NCBI GenBank assembly: GCA_037179385.1
Contig: CM074193.1
Coordinates: 39,154,846-39,218,845 of the forward strand
From: Holothuria scabra
Taxonomy: Eukaryota; Echinodermata; Holothuroidea; Aspidochirotida; Holothuriidae
DNA length: 64,000 nucleotides
Reading direction: 5' to 3'
Part shown: piece after piece, positions 22,701-35,400 of the stretch
Numbering within the stretch: position 1 is the stretch's first letter
How the letters are laid out: every line of letters begins with the position of its first letter
The notes under the pieces: generated by a model
Databases searched by the model: none
Told to the model about the DNA's origin: nothing
Seen by the model: only the letters and a program-made list of their open reading frames with translations
Made by a program: the position numbers and the translations under genes

Positions 22701-24378
22701 AGGACAATGGTCCCTTCCCCATATAGTCACCACACACACTGTCATTTATGAATTTATGCAAAGAACCCATCCCTTCCCTTCGCAACCGTTATTTTAAGCC
22801 CCCGTCTACACGATCATACCTTTGTTCACGAACATGGTCACACAAATGCTCTAACATTTGTAGGGAAATTGAAACAAGCAGCTAAATATTTGCACACCTT
22901 CGTACATGTTCGACGAAGTTTAAATTTGTTAAGGAAGCAGTCAACACATTCATACAATTGTCTGTGATCGTCATACACATGTATAATGAATTTTTCAACC
23001 AAATGTATGATCTTGTAGATCTTTCAAGTTACACATCAGTCCGACACTCATGGTACCCAACCTCTCAATTACCGCACCCATACAATCAGCACACCAGCTT
23101 CAGTTTGTCACAGTCGTGCCCAGGTGTTGGGGATCATTTTTCGAAACTGTAAAGTGCACCGTACTTCAATTTTTTTATCCGCTGGACCCTCGTCAATAGG
23201 ATGTTAAAGTCAAAAAAAAAAAGCGATGTAGAAAAACACTTGAGGCACAAAAGCTGTATTTGATAACCAACAAAGGAATAGATCTACTGTTTGCTAAAAT
23301 ATTAGTTATTTTTTCTCTAGTTTTGACGTTAAGAGCGTATAAAATGACTAAATGTAGCCATGAATTATAATTTATGCCACAAATATTTCAAGTTTATGTG
23401 GCCCTGAAATAATTAATGGGGCATTTATTCTATTTCAGGATGACCCAGAATGAAATAATTAAAGTATTATAGGTAGTTCGTTTTAATGACTAAGTATCGA
23501 AACAAATGCTAAATTTTCATGATGAAATGTTGAACATTAATAAGTAATAAACAGATTAAAAATTTGCACCGATTGACGCTGATTTCAATCGCATTAAAAG
23601 AAGGGTTTAAGGTCAAAACAGGATTTGGTATGTTAGAGGGGTACTTATTCTGAGCATTTCTTTGAAATTTGCATTGAAATCCGATGTGTAGTTCCCAAGA
23701 TATGAGCATGTAAAGTTGTCACATTTTCAACAAAAAATGAACTTGCAGCAAGCACATATGACATCACATCCCCACATTAATGGGCAGTCTTTTGTTTTTC
23801 TTTAAACTTTATACTGGATTTTCTCCTCAACAGTCCCATATTATTAAAATGTGATTGCATAAGTGGCATGAGAATTTTACAAACTTTGCATCCCCCACAG
23901 GGAGATCAAACTCCTATTAACTTCAAGGTTAACGCAACAGTCTGATAAAACAAAGGGAAACAAAGCATTCTTTGTCAATGGGAGGAAGTGATATAAGCTC
24001 TGGTGCCCTTAAACTCACTTTTGAACATAAATCTACTGACTTCATTTACTGATATCTCAAGGAATACATGTCTCATTTGAATAGAACTTTTACCACACTG
24101 TGTAGATTTTGTTCCTTTTTCACATATGAAAAAAACTGATACGCAGTACAGAAGTAACTTTGTATGTATATATAAATATATAAAGCCAGCAGATAAAATG
24201 TGTGCGCTATCGCATTAAACTTACTATTCCATCTTTAAAACATATGACATGTTTCGTGTGCAGACTAATCCCCCTCCCTCACGACTTTCGCGCACACAGC
24301 CAGACAGTGTATAACCCTGATTCAACTATTACGTTAAAGAACTCATTTCCCAAATGACATTATTTCTGTTACTTTCAG

Positions 24379-24615
24379 GTTGCAATCACAAAACTCAGTG
24401 CGAGTTGGAAAGGAATCGTCTAAGCCCACATTTGACTTGCGTTGAATTGCCCTTCGGTGACTCGAATACGAGCTGCTTCGGACAATGGTCCTCTCTATCA
24501 AACTGCAAGTGTGCCGATCCTAATTACAGAATATCACCGAGCGGCGGGTCTCAGATCTATTGGTGTTATGGAGACGGTAACTGGAAACCTAGTATTTACG
24601 ACTTGAAATGTTCAG
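24379..24615 (+). CDS. CCP exon 1: CCP-like module with four extra cysteines
   Basis: The exon is 237 bases, phase 1-1, preceded by ttactttcag and followed by gtatga. Numbered from the first cysteine, it encodes about 78 residues with eight cysteines (1, 7, 20, 32, 42, 44, 62, 77). The second half, from Cys44, has the CCP pattern: Cys44, then YWC62, then YGDGNW with Trp68, then a final Cys77. The first half is longer than a normal CCP and adds four cysteines (starting CNHKTQC). It may be a CCP with extra disulfides or a small Cys-rich segment fused to a CCP half. One NTS glycosylation sequon is present. It is the most 5' exon I can support. The partial exon at 63984 also starts with Cys-Asn straight after the acceptor. 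Confidence 0.8.
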
Positions 24616-27482
24616 GTATGATCTCCCTCTGTTAGTGCACGATTGTAAAATCAGTGCCATAGCTACGGGCGGGGGCGTACCCCCACAATGACGTCAGCCC
24701 CCCCCCCCCCCGCCCGCAAAAAGTAGGTTATGTGTTTAGTGTCAGTTGCACCTTAGATCTGGCCCCTCAGAATATACTCTGTCTCTCAGTTATGAATTGC
24801 TAGCGTGAGCAGATTTTTTTGTTTATTCCCGGAGGGGAGAAGGTGAAGTTTTCACGTGATAGTGGCGAGGCAAGGAGTAAAATGGCACTAAGAGGAGACC
24901 CACCGTCATCAGTTGGCTAAAAATACCTCTCAGATTACGGGGTGGCACTTCCCAGTCTTTCTGACTAAATTGACTAAATCTTCTCCATCTATTTAGAAAA
25001 CCGGTTTGTGAAGTGGTGGTTAGAAAATTTCAGAGGTACACAATTAATTGATGAATATCAACATAGTACCATTATTAATGGTCCACGTGAAAGAATCAAC
25101 TTCTAGAATCTTTGTAGTTTCTCCGTTCACATCACTTCGCCGTATGTTCCTTAGGCTGTTTGCCACGGTTGCGCAATTTAATCAGTTAATGGTCATGGTT
25201 TTGCCGTATATACATGGGCAAAATTTCAATTTCTCATCATCATTGGTGTTTTCCCTTTTAATACCTTAGCCTAAGTCTGTATAGTTTCTGAATTAGAAAC
25301 AAGATTATAGTTCTTGCTTGTTTAAAAATGTACTCACCGAAAGGGGAATTAAACAGTTTGACCCAGTTTTTTAATTGTTTGCATTACTCTCTACTTTTGG
25401 TCTTTTAATTACGTTCCAGTAACCACTAGTGAAAGCTAATATCAAATATTCATATTTTTAAGGAGTATTTGTAATTCTTTTAAACACATTTTGCCCAATA
25501 GTTTGTTTTCCTTCGAATTTCAATGGGGAAAGCGAAGGAAGACATTTGAGTGGGGGCATTGCCCATGCCCCCCTCCCTTCCCACCAGTGACGCCTAAGAC
25601 GCAACGCCACTATTGAGAGACAGCGAGATTGTATAGAGGGTTTCTGTAAGCACGAGGAAGATTATACAAACGCAAGGAGTATACACACGTTTTCAACTAG
25701 TACATATGTAGACTTTTTGGCAAGGCATTTGTTGACGATGTTATGAGTATGCCTACCCTTGCTTCCAATATATATCGAAAAAATTTCGATCAAAAGCCTC
25801 CCAATTGCGTTACAGTGTGCGGGCGCATGTTTCATTTTTAGGTTTTTCGCTTTGTGTACTATTCGGGGATGTGTTTTAAGGTCTGGCTAAACTGGATTTG
25901 TGATGTTCATACTATTGCATATCTAGTGAATGCTTTTTTGACTAGGCACACCCCTTTCTTTTGTCGTAAATCATTATTTTATGGGATTTGATGTCTATGG
26001 GCTAAAAACGTTTTTTATCCCAATTTTTCATAATTTAGAGGATTAACACTTCTAGCCACAAATATATTGACACGGCTAAACGCGTTTCTGGGAGCTGCAT
26101 GTCACAGGTAACAGGAGGAGAAGAATTGGTTTCATTTGGATCTATATTTTTGTCGTAAAACGCGTGAAGTAAAGGCATAAAATGGCCCAATATTTTGGGG
26201 AAATTCCCTAAATTATGACGTCACAAAACTTTGAAATAGTCCAAAATCATGTATTTCGAATGAAAATCGACATTTCATGAGTTATTCTCACCTTGAGATA
26301 TCATTCCAAAGCATAATCGAGCCATCTTACCTAAATTAGAACATTTAAAAAAAATTGAAATAGAATGAGCAAATGATCGTTTTTGTACAAAACATTTCGA
26401 AGTTGAAGTCCGGGAATAAACTGCACTTGTCGGAGCGGTGTTATGGTGAATAAACCGTTGAGACTCAAAAATTGGTATAATAACTCACGATGAGAAACCG
26501 AGTCCGTTATTTTCTCAAATTTGGAGTCAAGGAAGCAATTTTTCCACAGCCCTTGAACACATCTTTGCCCCGGCCGAAATTTTAGAATATTCGGGGAAGT
26601 TTTGGGATGTTTTCATTTGACGAATTACAGGAATAGACGGGAGGATTTGCAGTTATATCCAGTGCCCCAAATTCTGGCTTAAAAAAGCAATCATCTTGTG
26701 ACGAGCAATTTTTTTAATCACACCATCCCCGTACTCTTCTTCAGGACGGTTGCCAAGAAGCATTTTTTCACGACGAAAATGGCTATCACCTGCACTATAT
26801 TAGACAAATTTTTGAACATTCTGCCTTTTTCTTTTGTTGACTTAAATGTCGTGTGACATGGAAATGAAAAAAAAAATGGGTATTTGATGTAAAAAGCATC
26901 AAAAACCAAGAAAATAGCCGCAATTCCCATCAAAATCCGTCAAAAATTGACCAGTTTACAAGGAAATTTCTGATTTGCACTCCATCATTAATAAATATGA
27001 GCTAAATATTGCAAATATTGTGATGTCATGAGAGGGACATACCATATATGGCTAATGTAATCCTTTGTTTTTACAACATCTATTTCAAGGACAGTTGTAA
27101 CATTACTTTTTCCCGAGGGTTTTATTTTGGGAGTTTAAATTTTGTCCTTGAAAATTGTCAGTATCAATTACCAAACCATAAACTGTCTGCTGAGTAATTA
27201 AGAGATAATGAATGTAGGGTTAACAAAAGAAATGTCAACACTTTGCAACACTCCACATCACTAGTTTTACATTAGCAGCAAGTTGCTTTAGAAACATTCA
27301 AACTTTGAAGAGGTACATCTTGAGAACCGTAAAAGATATTGAAAAAATTCCAACGGATTTTTCGAAAGAAAGGTTCACTCCATAACTACCAAGTAAAGTG
27401 AGGTCATTTTGCTGACATGTCACATTACCTTTAAAGTTTTCACTGCAAAAAGAAAGTTCAAATTAATTGATTTCTTAGATTT

Positions 27483-27610
27483 TGCTTACAAGCCTTGGGA
27501 ATGCCATTTTCGGCCGCCTGAGGGTTCGCGATTTATCATATTTTCTGTACTCTCCGTGTCAACCGTTCATTGTAGTGCTCCTAATAGATACTCTTTCGGT
27601 CAGAATTAAA
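27483..27610 (+). repeat. Dispersed repeat of the gctccg-gccaactgatgg family
   Basis: It begins gcttacaagccttgggaatg and has ccattttcggccgcctgagg, then ctctccgtgtcaaccg. Another partial copy lies at 27827-27925. Confidence 0.6.
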
Positions 27611-27826
27611 TAACCTAGTAACGTCTGCTTAGATTCTACTCCACTATGAAGGTGCCGCAGAATGTAATAGGTAACACTATTCTAACGGCGTTCAGTCTGG
27701 GGTTGCATATATGGATTAGAATAGGGGTTATTAGAGTGGGGTTAGGGAATAGGGTTAGGATAAAGTTATTGTTCCTTACACTGTGCGGCACATTCATCCT
27801 CACTATCATGTCTTAGAGAGGCCATC

Positions 27827-27925
27827 TCCGGTTGCCTGAGGTCGTTTTTTTTTTTTTTTTTCAATTTTTTGAACGCTCTTTGCTAACTGGTCGTGGTGGT
27901 GGTTCTCTTAGATAGTCTTTATAGT
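27827..27925 (+). repeat. Dispersed repeat of the gctccg-gccaactgatgg family
   Basis: gccatctccggttgcctgag, a T run, then gctctttgctaactggtcgt and cttagatagtcttta give the family order. Confidence 0.55.
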
Positions 27926-29104
27926 CTTTAGAGCAGGATTAGTTTTTCGAGCATTTTCGAAATGCTTCAGTGTGCCTGTGGCTGTTCCTAAGCACCTGTA
28001 CCATGTTTCTTCAAATAGGCTAGTATATACTTCCGTACCTACATCAGTTCAGATAGCATCTATGCGGAAGGGGGTTATATATTGAAGTCACGGGACATTA
28101 CGACAGGCTATTACCACGATAAATTTCCTTTTGTCATCACATAAATAGCGGTAATAATCATCGGAACTTCATTGTTCATAAATCAATATTTATTGCGTTA
28201 TGTAGACGTATTCGAAGAACCAAGGGATGTTCTGATTAAGTCGACCAGCACTGGGGTACATCACCTTTAAGCTTTCAGTTTCTTGGTTTATTTGTATTGT
28301 AGATAGTTGTGCACTAAAATAGCCATTGATTCCCTTCATTTTACTAAAATAGGATGGTGTAGAATTGCAGGGTAAACAACAAAATTAAGACGAATTAAAG
28401 CTGACGCACCCCACTAATGCCCGACTTGGCAGCAGCTCGGATTCGTCGATAGTGAAACCCCTAAACGAAATACGTTGATTCACTGGCATGCTGTCACTAC
28501 AATCTGTAAACAAGGGATCTTAACTAATTTGAATCTAAGTATGGTTTTTGTCCTAGCACACTCTAATAAGCATACAGTCAATTGGGGCACAGGGCGAAAT
28601 TTCGTGAAATATTTAATGACAAGATTTATTACAAAATTGACAAGAAATAGTTAAAAACTAAAAGTATTCATTTTATGCGCCAAATCTAGTAACACTTGAT
28701 ACAAGATTTCGGTTTGATGTCCCTATATCAATTAGAATTCTATTCTAATTTGACTAGGACATTTTAGAGTGTACTTCCATGCAGGTTTAAATTGCGGTAC
28801 CGCAATATTGGGGCACCTTAAGGAGCAAACGTTTGTGACACAATGAAGTATACCACAATCATCAGTGTCAAAAGCAACCGTTTTCGCCTGGGCTATACGA
28901 AATGTAATTCAAACAAGGTTGTGGATCAGGATTTTGGAAGACAGGAGAAAATACTTAAGTTAACATGTTAACTAGAACAGTCATCCATGTGTTTAGGTTA
29001 ACAGCTTCAAGGCTTTTAAATTTGATAATCCTCTCAAAAGGTAATTTAAGTGTACCTCTATTCATAAAATTAAACAGCACATACCAAAGAGCCATGAAAA
29101 ATGA

Positions 29105-29575
29105 ATAACAGCCCAACTTCCATCCTTATATGACATTCCTAACCTGAGATATAAAATGTTGAAGTTCATTCACTTAACTTGGGGCGATGCGCACTGTTTA
29201 ACAAGAACTTTCCTTACTGTCTAACGATAGCCTAATCTCTAACCTATAATCCCTAACTTTAACAAAGAATACAATCGATACAATACAAAGGCAACAACCA
29301 ATCAAGAAACACCTTGTTAAACAGTGCTCATCTACCCCTCAACTTAAAATGGTATATTGCACAATAATTTGTGATGTTATTGTTGTTATTGCAGAAAAAA
29401 TACAATCTTTGTATTTCTTTGTTTTTCTGAAACTTACTGCACCTTGTACCAAGATATGATAAAACTCTTACTCTAATGGGGTGATCAATTCATTAAGTCT
29501 TCTACGTGAAACATGCTATGCAAGCAAAAAGGAAGTGTTCACGATCATAAAAACATTTTTAATTTTAAAGGGAAA
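29105..29575. repeat. Duplicated segment, copy A (interrupted by a MITE)
   Basis: It matches 37240-37560 in order: atatgacattc, gagatataaaat, ttgaagttcattcac, aaaatgg, tttgtgatgt, ctttgtatttcttt, atgctatgcaagcaaa and aaaacatttttaatt. The MITE 29181-29337 is inserted within this copy. Confidence 0.75.
29181..29337. mobile_element. hAT-type MITE nested in a duplicated segment
   Basis: It starts ggggcgatgcgcactgttta and ends ttaaacagtgctcatctaccc. Flanks cttaactt and ctcaactt differ at one base. The related segment at 37240-37560 lacks the insertion at the same place, which fixes the borders and shows that the insertion came after the duplication. Confidence 0.85.
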
Positions 29576-29814
29576 CAGAGCAGAGAATGCGCTGTAAAAC
29601 AAGCTGGAAAGTCAAAACATTGCTTGCGGAATGGACCAGTTTGTTTTAAGTGAATAAACTTCAACGGTTTATATCTCCGATCTAGAATGTCCTATGAAGA
29701 AATGGGTTGAACTGTTAAAATCCATTTTTCATGCTCTTGGATTTGTTGACTTGAGGTACACTTTCAGATATCCCCTCCCGCCTTCTAATTCGAAAACGAG
29801 ATATTAACATTTGA

Positions 29815-29990
29815 AAAATTTGAAATGAGGAATTCCAAATCTATTGCACTGTTCAAAAACAGCTTAAGCCTTACTTATTTAGTTAATTGTTTTTTGCTTG
29901 TATTATTCTTCTTGGTTTCTTAGCCCATTGATCATATGGAATTTGTGCTTTAAGTTTGTATGTATGTATGTAATATTTAAATGCAACAGA
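29815..29990 (+). mobile_element. Truncated LINE 3' end
   Basis: The + frame reads FEMRNSKSIALFKNSLKPYL then stop. This is the typical C-terminal end of CR1/L2/RTE-type LINE reverse transcriptase proteins. A short 3' sequence ending in (tgta)n, gtatgtatgtatgtaa, follows. Only the last part of the element is present. Confidence 0.65.
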
Positions 29991-30229
29991 AAATAACGGA
30001 CTTGTCAAATCTGACAAATGTAAGAAACGATTTGTGTGAAAACTTTATTGATTTGTTATTGTTCTTTGCCAACCCATATTTTCGTTCGCGGTCCGTACAT
30101 GTTAGGCATACTTGCACCCTATCATAATTGAAGTGGTTGTTACGTCCATGATTCTCACAGTGACTTTACCCACTACAATGGATTGTTGTTGGACCGAGAT
30201 TACCGCAAAGCAGTATTTTTCTCTTTCAG

Positions 30230-30415
30230 CACCTTGTCAAACGGATGCTGGAACACTTGCGATATCAAGTGACCCTAGCGGGAACGAAACCAACATTATA
30301 TTGCATAATGATTACGTACTGTACTCCTGCCCATTTGGATATACTGGTACTGGTACGGTCCGTGTGAAATGTCTCGACGGGAAATGGGAGCCTCATGAAC
30401 GTTTTCGATGCTTGG
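30230..30415 (+). CDS. CCP exon 2
   Basis: The exon is 186 bases, phase 1-1, between a tttttctctttcag acceptor and a gtaagt donor. It encodes one complete CCP module starting PCQTDAG. The four cysteines lie in the APC, YSC, VKC and FRC contexts, with a YSCPFGY turn before and a LDGKW (conserved Trp) after the third-cysteine region. A sequon NET is present. The open frame runs through the upstream intron but has no other domain there, so the splice acceptor defines the start. A truncated LINE 3' fragment lies about 250 bases upstream. Confidence 0.9.
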
Positions 30416-30827
30416 GTAAGTTACAAACTATGTTCTTCCATGATATACTGTAGCCGTAAAAGATCAAGTGAGCAAGAATATCACACGTCGAGTTAGATGG
30501 AATTTACGGTTCAGTTTGTAATCAGTGGTTTAAAGGTCCAATTCTCTCACCCAAACAAAAACAATTCCTCTAACCTTTTTATTAACCCTCCCACAGTTGT
30601 GTGAAATTTACCCCATCCAGATATAGTCGCAATTTATATTACTTCAGGGTGAGTATGGAAAAGCACAATGTGTATAATCAATCATTCTCGGTAGAGATTC
30701 TGTGTAATATAAGCTTTGATAATCTGCATTGTTTAAATAAGCAGCCAAATCAAAAAGCTGAGCCAGTTGAGAGTTTCTGTTCCCCCCTACAAAAAGTGTA
30801 GTTTGGGGTGAAAGGATTGGCCCTTTA

Positions 30828-30900
30828 AGTCGAGCCAGCCACGGCCTTTTTCAAGTTGTGGCTAACTGGCTTGTTTCCCCTACTCCATTGCTTACGCTGA
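30828..30900 (-). repeat. SINE-like repeat, reverse copy
   Basis: Read on the minus strand it gives aagcaatggagtaggggaaa, caagccagttagccacaact and gaaaaaggccgtggctgg. This is the 5' half of the family seen at 42562 and 61120. Confidence 0.65.
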
Positions 30901-32146
30901 ACACCAAGCACAAGGATAGTAGAATCCGTTTTTAAAGTATAACCCAATCAGAGCTCGAACTGCAGACATCCTGACTGCAATCCGGGTGCTCTAAACCCTA
31001 GACTTACTAATAATGTTGCCAATTCAATCACTGTTAGTTACCTATGACTCGATTGATCTGCAATATTTCACACAAACATGCAAAGCTTTTGAGCAAATAA
31101 TAATCAAACTAAACAACCAATCCCATCCGAACTTGCGGTTTTCTTTCTTTTTTGAAGGGGAATTCATCAATAAAGATTCACATGAGCAAGTCTAAACTTG
31201 TAAAATAGTCAGGACTCGGACAAATTAATATGCCCTGACGTCTACGTCTGAAGATCAGGCCAGTAGACAGACAAAGAACTCAACTTGTTCAGTGGCAAAA
31301 TGCTATATAGTAGGGCAAAATATGTACAATTTTGCACTAAATTAGATACCTTTTGTGATCTGCACTGTCGTTTATTGCATTTCACTTCGAAGATGAAACT
31401 AAAATCTCGACGACAAACATTAATGTGACTTTGTTAGGTTAAGACCCCTTCTGCTTTTAGATGGCTGATTGATTTACTAAAAATAAGGCAATCTTACACT
31501 GGAGACCACTCTTACACGACCATTCCTGTACTTTATCATACACAAAATATGCCGTAAGCAGGTAAGGGTGAGGTACTGCCTTTGGATAATTTTTCCCTTC
31601 CATCCTTAACAAGTAGATCTATGTCGTGCCTCACTCCTGCCCATGACAAGTGCCACTGTAGGACGATTTTTTCGACAAGTCCTCTTTTTTACTAGTTGGC
31701 ACTGGCGTCCGGGGGATTTGCAAAATGTCCACAAGGTCCGGATTTCATGTGTTTCCCACATGATCCATACTTCTGCTTTGCGGTTCAATTATTTTGAGAG
31801 ATTTATTCGTAGTATTTTAATTTTGACTACGTAATGTACCGATGAACAAATACTGCACCATTTTGCACATTGTTTCTTTGGAAGTATGTATGTCTCTTGT
31901 AAAATTTCTACAAAAAATAAAAATATTTTGATATTTTTCATGCTCCCCAAATAGTGAGAATCCTATAACTTAGGCCTATAATCAGTTCAAAGTTTAGCCA
32001 AACATAGCACCATTTTGCATCTAGGAAATCTAACGCAAAGAAAGTTTCTCAGAGAGGGACACAACTACTTTTGGTTTTCCTGTTAAAGGGTAGGGTACTG
32101 CCCTAGGTAAGCTGAAATCCACTCAAATATTGCCGCATTTGCGGCT

Positions 32147-32280
32147 GGGTACATCCAGTTTGAAACACGTGGGAAGAGCCGTTTCCGGCCATCTGGAGGG
32201 GTTTTAAAGCCCATAATTTACTTGTTCGTTCCGCGCCAACCGATGTTGGCCCTCTGCTTAGATTCAAATATTGCCGCATT
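32147..32280 (+). repeat. Dispersed repeat of the gctccg-gccaactgatgg family
   Basis: It shares gggtacatccagtttgaaac, gccgtttccggccatctgga, ttccgcgccaaccgatg and ctctgcttaga with the copy at 32483-32600. The two are about 335 bp apart and in the same orientation. Confidence 0.6.
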
Positions 32281-32482
32281 TGCGATCTACGTCCTTCTAA
32301 AGTTTACAATATTTCCCAAGGGAAAGGGGGATACCGGTTCCCTTTAGTCTCATCCCCCAGGCCACAGATCAGAAGTGCTCAGTTTTGGGGTCCCTAAAAA
32401 GTGTATGTATTACCATTTTTCATAGACTGATTTTTATTCTCATTATTTGAGAAGTCGCAGACATGAGATTCGTATTTCAAGG

Positions 32483-32600
32483 CTGAGTACATCCAGCTTA
32501 AAACACATGGGAAGTGCCGTTTCCGGTTAAAGCCCAAAATTTTTCTTGGACGCTCCTCGCCAACCGGTGGTGGCGCTCCGCTAAGATAGTCTTGCCGTGC
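32483..32600 (+). repeat. Dispersed repeat of the gctccg-gccaactgatgg family
   Basis: It has gagtacatccagcttaaaac, gccgtttccgg, gctcctcgccaaccggtgg and gctccgctaagatagtctt. It is a close partner of the copy at 32147. Confidence 0.6.
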
Positions 32601-34948
32601 CTGACCCTCGGAGGTACCAGACCCCCCCACTTGTTGCCTTGGCCCCCCCAAAAATCCCATCCTGGCTACGCCACTGAATGTAAGGCTGTTCTAAGCCAAT
32701 TGAAAAATAGCCCTTAGGCTGTGACCAGTGAGTTAAACGTTTCTTCCGTGCATTCTTAAACCAGGGAGATGATACTAATAATACCTCCCTGCTAAATTAA
32801 CAAGCACTGTTTAACCAGGGAGGTGTTATCCGGCCGATCCCTGGTTTAACACAAAAAAAGACGTGAATATTGAAGCCACAGTCGTTTGCACATACATGTA
32901 GTCTGCAGTATATTCCTCTCATCCTGCATGCACGGCAATATACACATGATAAACCTTCCCTTTTAATTTTTTATATCTCTGCTCCGCCTGATTGCCTCGT
33001 ATCGCCACAGGAGGCAATACAGAAAACTACGAAGGGGTCTGATACAGTCATCTTTTCATTTGAGTAATTGTTTGACAGTACCAAATTTCACAAAAACCTT
33101 AAAGAAAGTTTCAAAAAACGTGGTTACAAGTTTTCCAAGTTTAAGTATTTTTGTAGTCTTGGTTAGGACGTTATTTCACATTATTCCTCACCAAAAATAA
33201 AAATAGACGGCTGGCTTATCTTGACTTTTTTGCAGGGAGATTTACTTCAGTGATTAAAGAGCTAAGACTTTCTGAAGGTAATAGAAGGCGTAGTCCAAAA
33301 ATAGTAGCAAATGATGGACTGTATTATGAACTAGTATTAGGGTCTTTACCAAGACTAGTATGTTTGCAGTGTGAGCACAATAAGAGGGAAGATCTCATAG
33401 AAGTAACTGCACTGTTTGCGGAAGGTGCATGGGGGGCAAGCACTCTTATTCTAGCAGGAATGCAATATGGGGCCAGCGAGGGGGCCGAAATTTTACCTAC
33501 TTTTAACCAAAATGTAAAATAAGGTACTAAGGAGTTTGTATTGCCAGATTGCATAAAATTTAGGATTTGGAAAAATAATGAGATCATTTTTGAAGCTGTT
33601 CTTCCTGTTAGGAAATCAGATCATTTCTGGCTGCGAAAGATCGTTGTTGTTACATAATTTTATCTCATGCCTGAGGATTGATACTCTCTAAGGGTGTTTG
33701 GAAAAGGAAGCTTGTTGGCTATTTGTAAAATAATTGAAATTGAGAGCTTATTATATAATGTAGAAAATTGTATTTTTTTTGGGGGGGGGGGGGGTTGTGA
33801 GGAAAACGACACTTTCGTTAACCTGTGTCTTTTAATAGATTAGTGTCAGGTGAGAAAAATTCCTGTTTTTTTTTTGTATTGTTGTCATATTTTATTTCCA
33901 GAGAGCTGAAAATTTTCCAAGACGTTGAATTCTTTCATTGTATGCTTAATAGTAACTGCATTGGGTGTTTCAGTTTGCGCCCAAAATTACAATTTCAGAT
34001 AAATACTTTTTTTAATTTTTTTTTTAATTTTTTTTTATTTTTTTTTACAATTTCAGATAAATACTAAATATCACAGGGCTTTTAGCGGAGAGATTTGGAA
34101 TTTATGAAAGGAAACGAAGCGCGTGGAAGATTTTGACTTTTTAAACAAAAATTCAAAATACTTAAGGGAGAACTGGAAATTTTACGAGAGAAAATTTGGA
34201 AAACGGCACTTTAGTTGACCGCTGTCACTTGGTCACCTGGTGCTTACATGAGGCAAATTTCCGATTTAATTTTTAATTTATTTTCAGAGCCAGAGAAAGG
34301 ATCATTCACTCCCCGCATCCCCCGTAGTACGCAAGTGAGAGATGGTTTTAAGGCACGGGTCAAAGTAACGAAGTCTGAGACCAAATCTAGTGTTTTTTGT
34401 TGGGTGTAGAAAGTACGTCGCGGTATGATAGTAAATTTTGTATCCATTCCATAAAGCATTTGTTCTTCGGATAGCCAGTTCATCATGGACGTCAAGAAAT
34501 TCTTTTGTTTATCTACGCCGTGTAATTACATCTGTAATGGGACATTTTGCAAGAAATTCCAATATCAGTAATATCGTATGTTACTTTGCGGTTTGTGCTG
34601 TAAAATTTCTCAATACCAATCTCTGTGAGCATTTAGCCACCCTCTTACAAATGGATAAAACACAAAGGTTATAAATATGCTGCATCAGACTTTTGTTACT
34701 CATTGTTCAGTAGAAAATAATTTTGAGGGTAGGTCACACATCAATAAACACATATACATTTGTTTTTTAACGGTGACCAGACAAGGGAGTCGACATCTTT
34801 CATTGGATATTTATGAAGACTATAACAATTCTAAAGAATCAACTGCATGTAAAGGACATATAATGTAGCCTTCTTGTAACACTACAGAATGTACAATCAA
34901 AGGACCATGTTAACTTTCAGTTATTTTTTATTTTTTATATTCCTTAAG

Positions 34949-35113
34949 ACTCTTGCAAGCTACCACAAAACTACAGATTTGTTAACCCATTGGTAACTGA
35001 ACCTATTCCACATGGGACCAGACAGACGATAACATGCACGGAAGACTTTTCATCCAGCGATTTTATTGTGAGAGAATGCATGAACGGAACATTCAGCAAT
35101 ATTCCAACGTGCA
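34949..35113 (+). CDS. CCP exon 3: short module with Trp replaced by Phe
   Basis: At 165 bases this is the shortest exon of the series. It is phase 1-1, with a T-rich tract and ccttaag acceptor and a gtaagt donor. It encodes SCKLPQNY and onwards, with cysteines at residues 2, 29, 43 and 54 counted from the first full codon. The usual Gly-x-Trp before the last cysteine is NGTF, so the core Trp is Phe, and the loop between Cys2 and Cys3 is short. NGT is a sequon. Length and cysteine order still fit a CCP, but it is divergent. It pairs with exon 4 only 525 bases downstream, the smallest intron of the array. Confidence 0.8.
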
Positions 35114-35298
35114 GTAAGTTTTAGAGACTTGTTTCCTGAAATGCAAATTAAAATAATACACTTCGGGGAATAACTAGAATTTGATTAAATAAATACGTTT
35201 TAGTATTTTACAGGATGATAAACCGTTAAAATGGAAAAGCAAGCCAATCTTGGAATATTACAAATCTGAGCAAAAAGATACAAACTGCATACACTTTA

Positions 35299-35400
35299 AA
35301 AACAAAAGAGTGATTTTAGTCACTCTCAGAGTAAAAAGTGTTAATTCACTCCACAAATTGTGGATTCCACTCCAAGAAGTGTACAAATTCACTCTTTTAC
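35299..35400. repeat. GAGTGA/TCACTC-rich repeat, short copy
   Basis: It contains agagtgattttagtcactct, gagtaaaaagtg, ttcactcc and ttcactctttta, as at 17737. It lies in the small intron between CCP exons 3 and 4. Confidence 0.6.

Larger units (their letters stand above)
17051..24378. other. Gene-free stretch upstream of the first CCP exon
   Basis: No CCP or other exon was recognised. It contains the gagtga repeat (17737-17995), a SINE-like fragment (18218-18262), a short perfect palindrome (18688-18718) and a poly-T run (19681-19711). Upstream exons and the promoter of the CCP gene may lie here unrecognised or further left. Confidence 0.45.
24616..30229 (+). other. Intron 1-2 (5.6 kb)
   Basis: No further exon is recognisable. 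It holds poly-C/G tracts next to gtgacg/gtagcc-like sequence (24660-24715), two copies of a dispersed repeat (27483-27610 and 27827-27925), a MITE (29181-29337) nested in a duplicated segment (29105-29575), and the 3' end of a LINE (29815-29990). The remainder is AT-rich, and I see nothing else in it. Confidence 0.6.
30416..34948 (+). other. Intron 2-3 (4.5 kb)
   Basis: It contains a reverse-oriented SINE-like copy (30828-30900), two copies of the dispersed repeat (32147-32280 and 32483-32600), taaaccagggag repeats (32750-32850) and T-rich runs (34005-34050). An open frame at 33235-33522 is not recognisable and has no cysteine pattern of a CCP, so it is not called as an exon. Confidence 0.55.

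Noticed and set aside
33235..33522. Open frame after a ttttttgcag acceptor-like site
   Set aside because: It follows a plausible acceptor, but the protein has no CCP cysteines, ends in its own stop and has no donor; function unknown.
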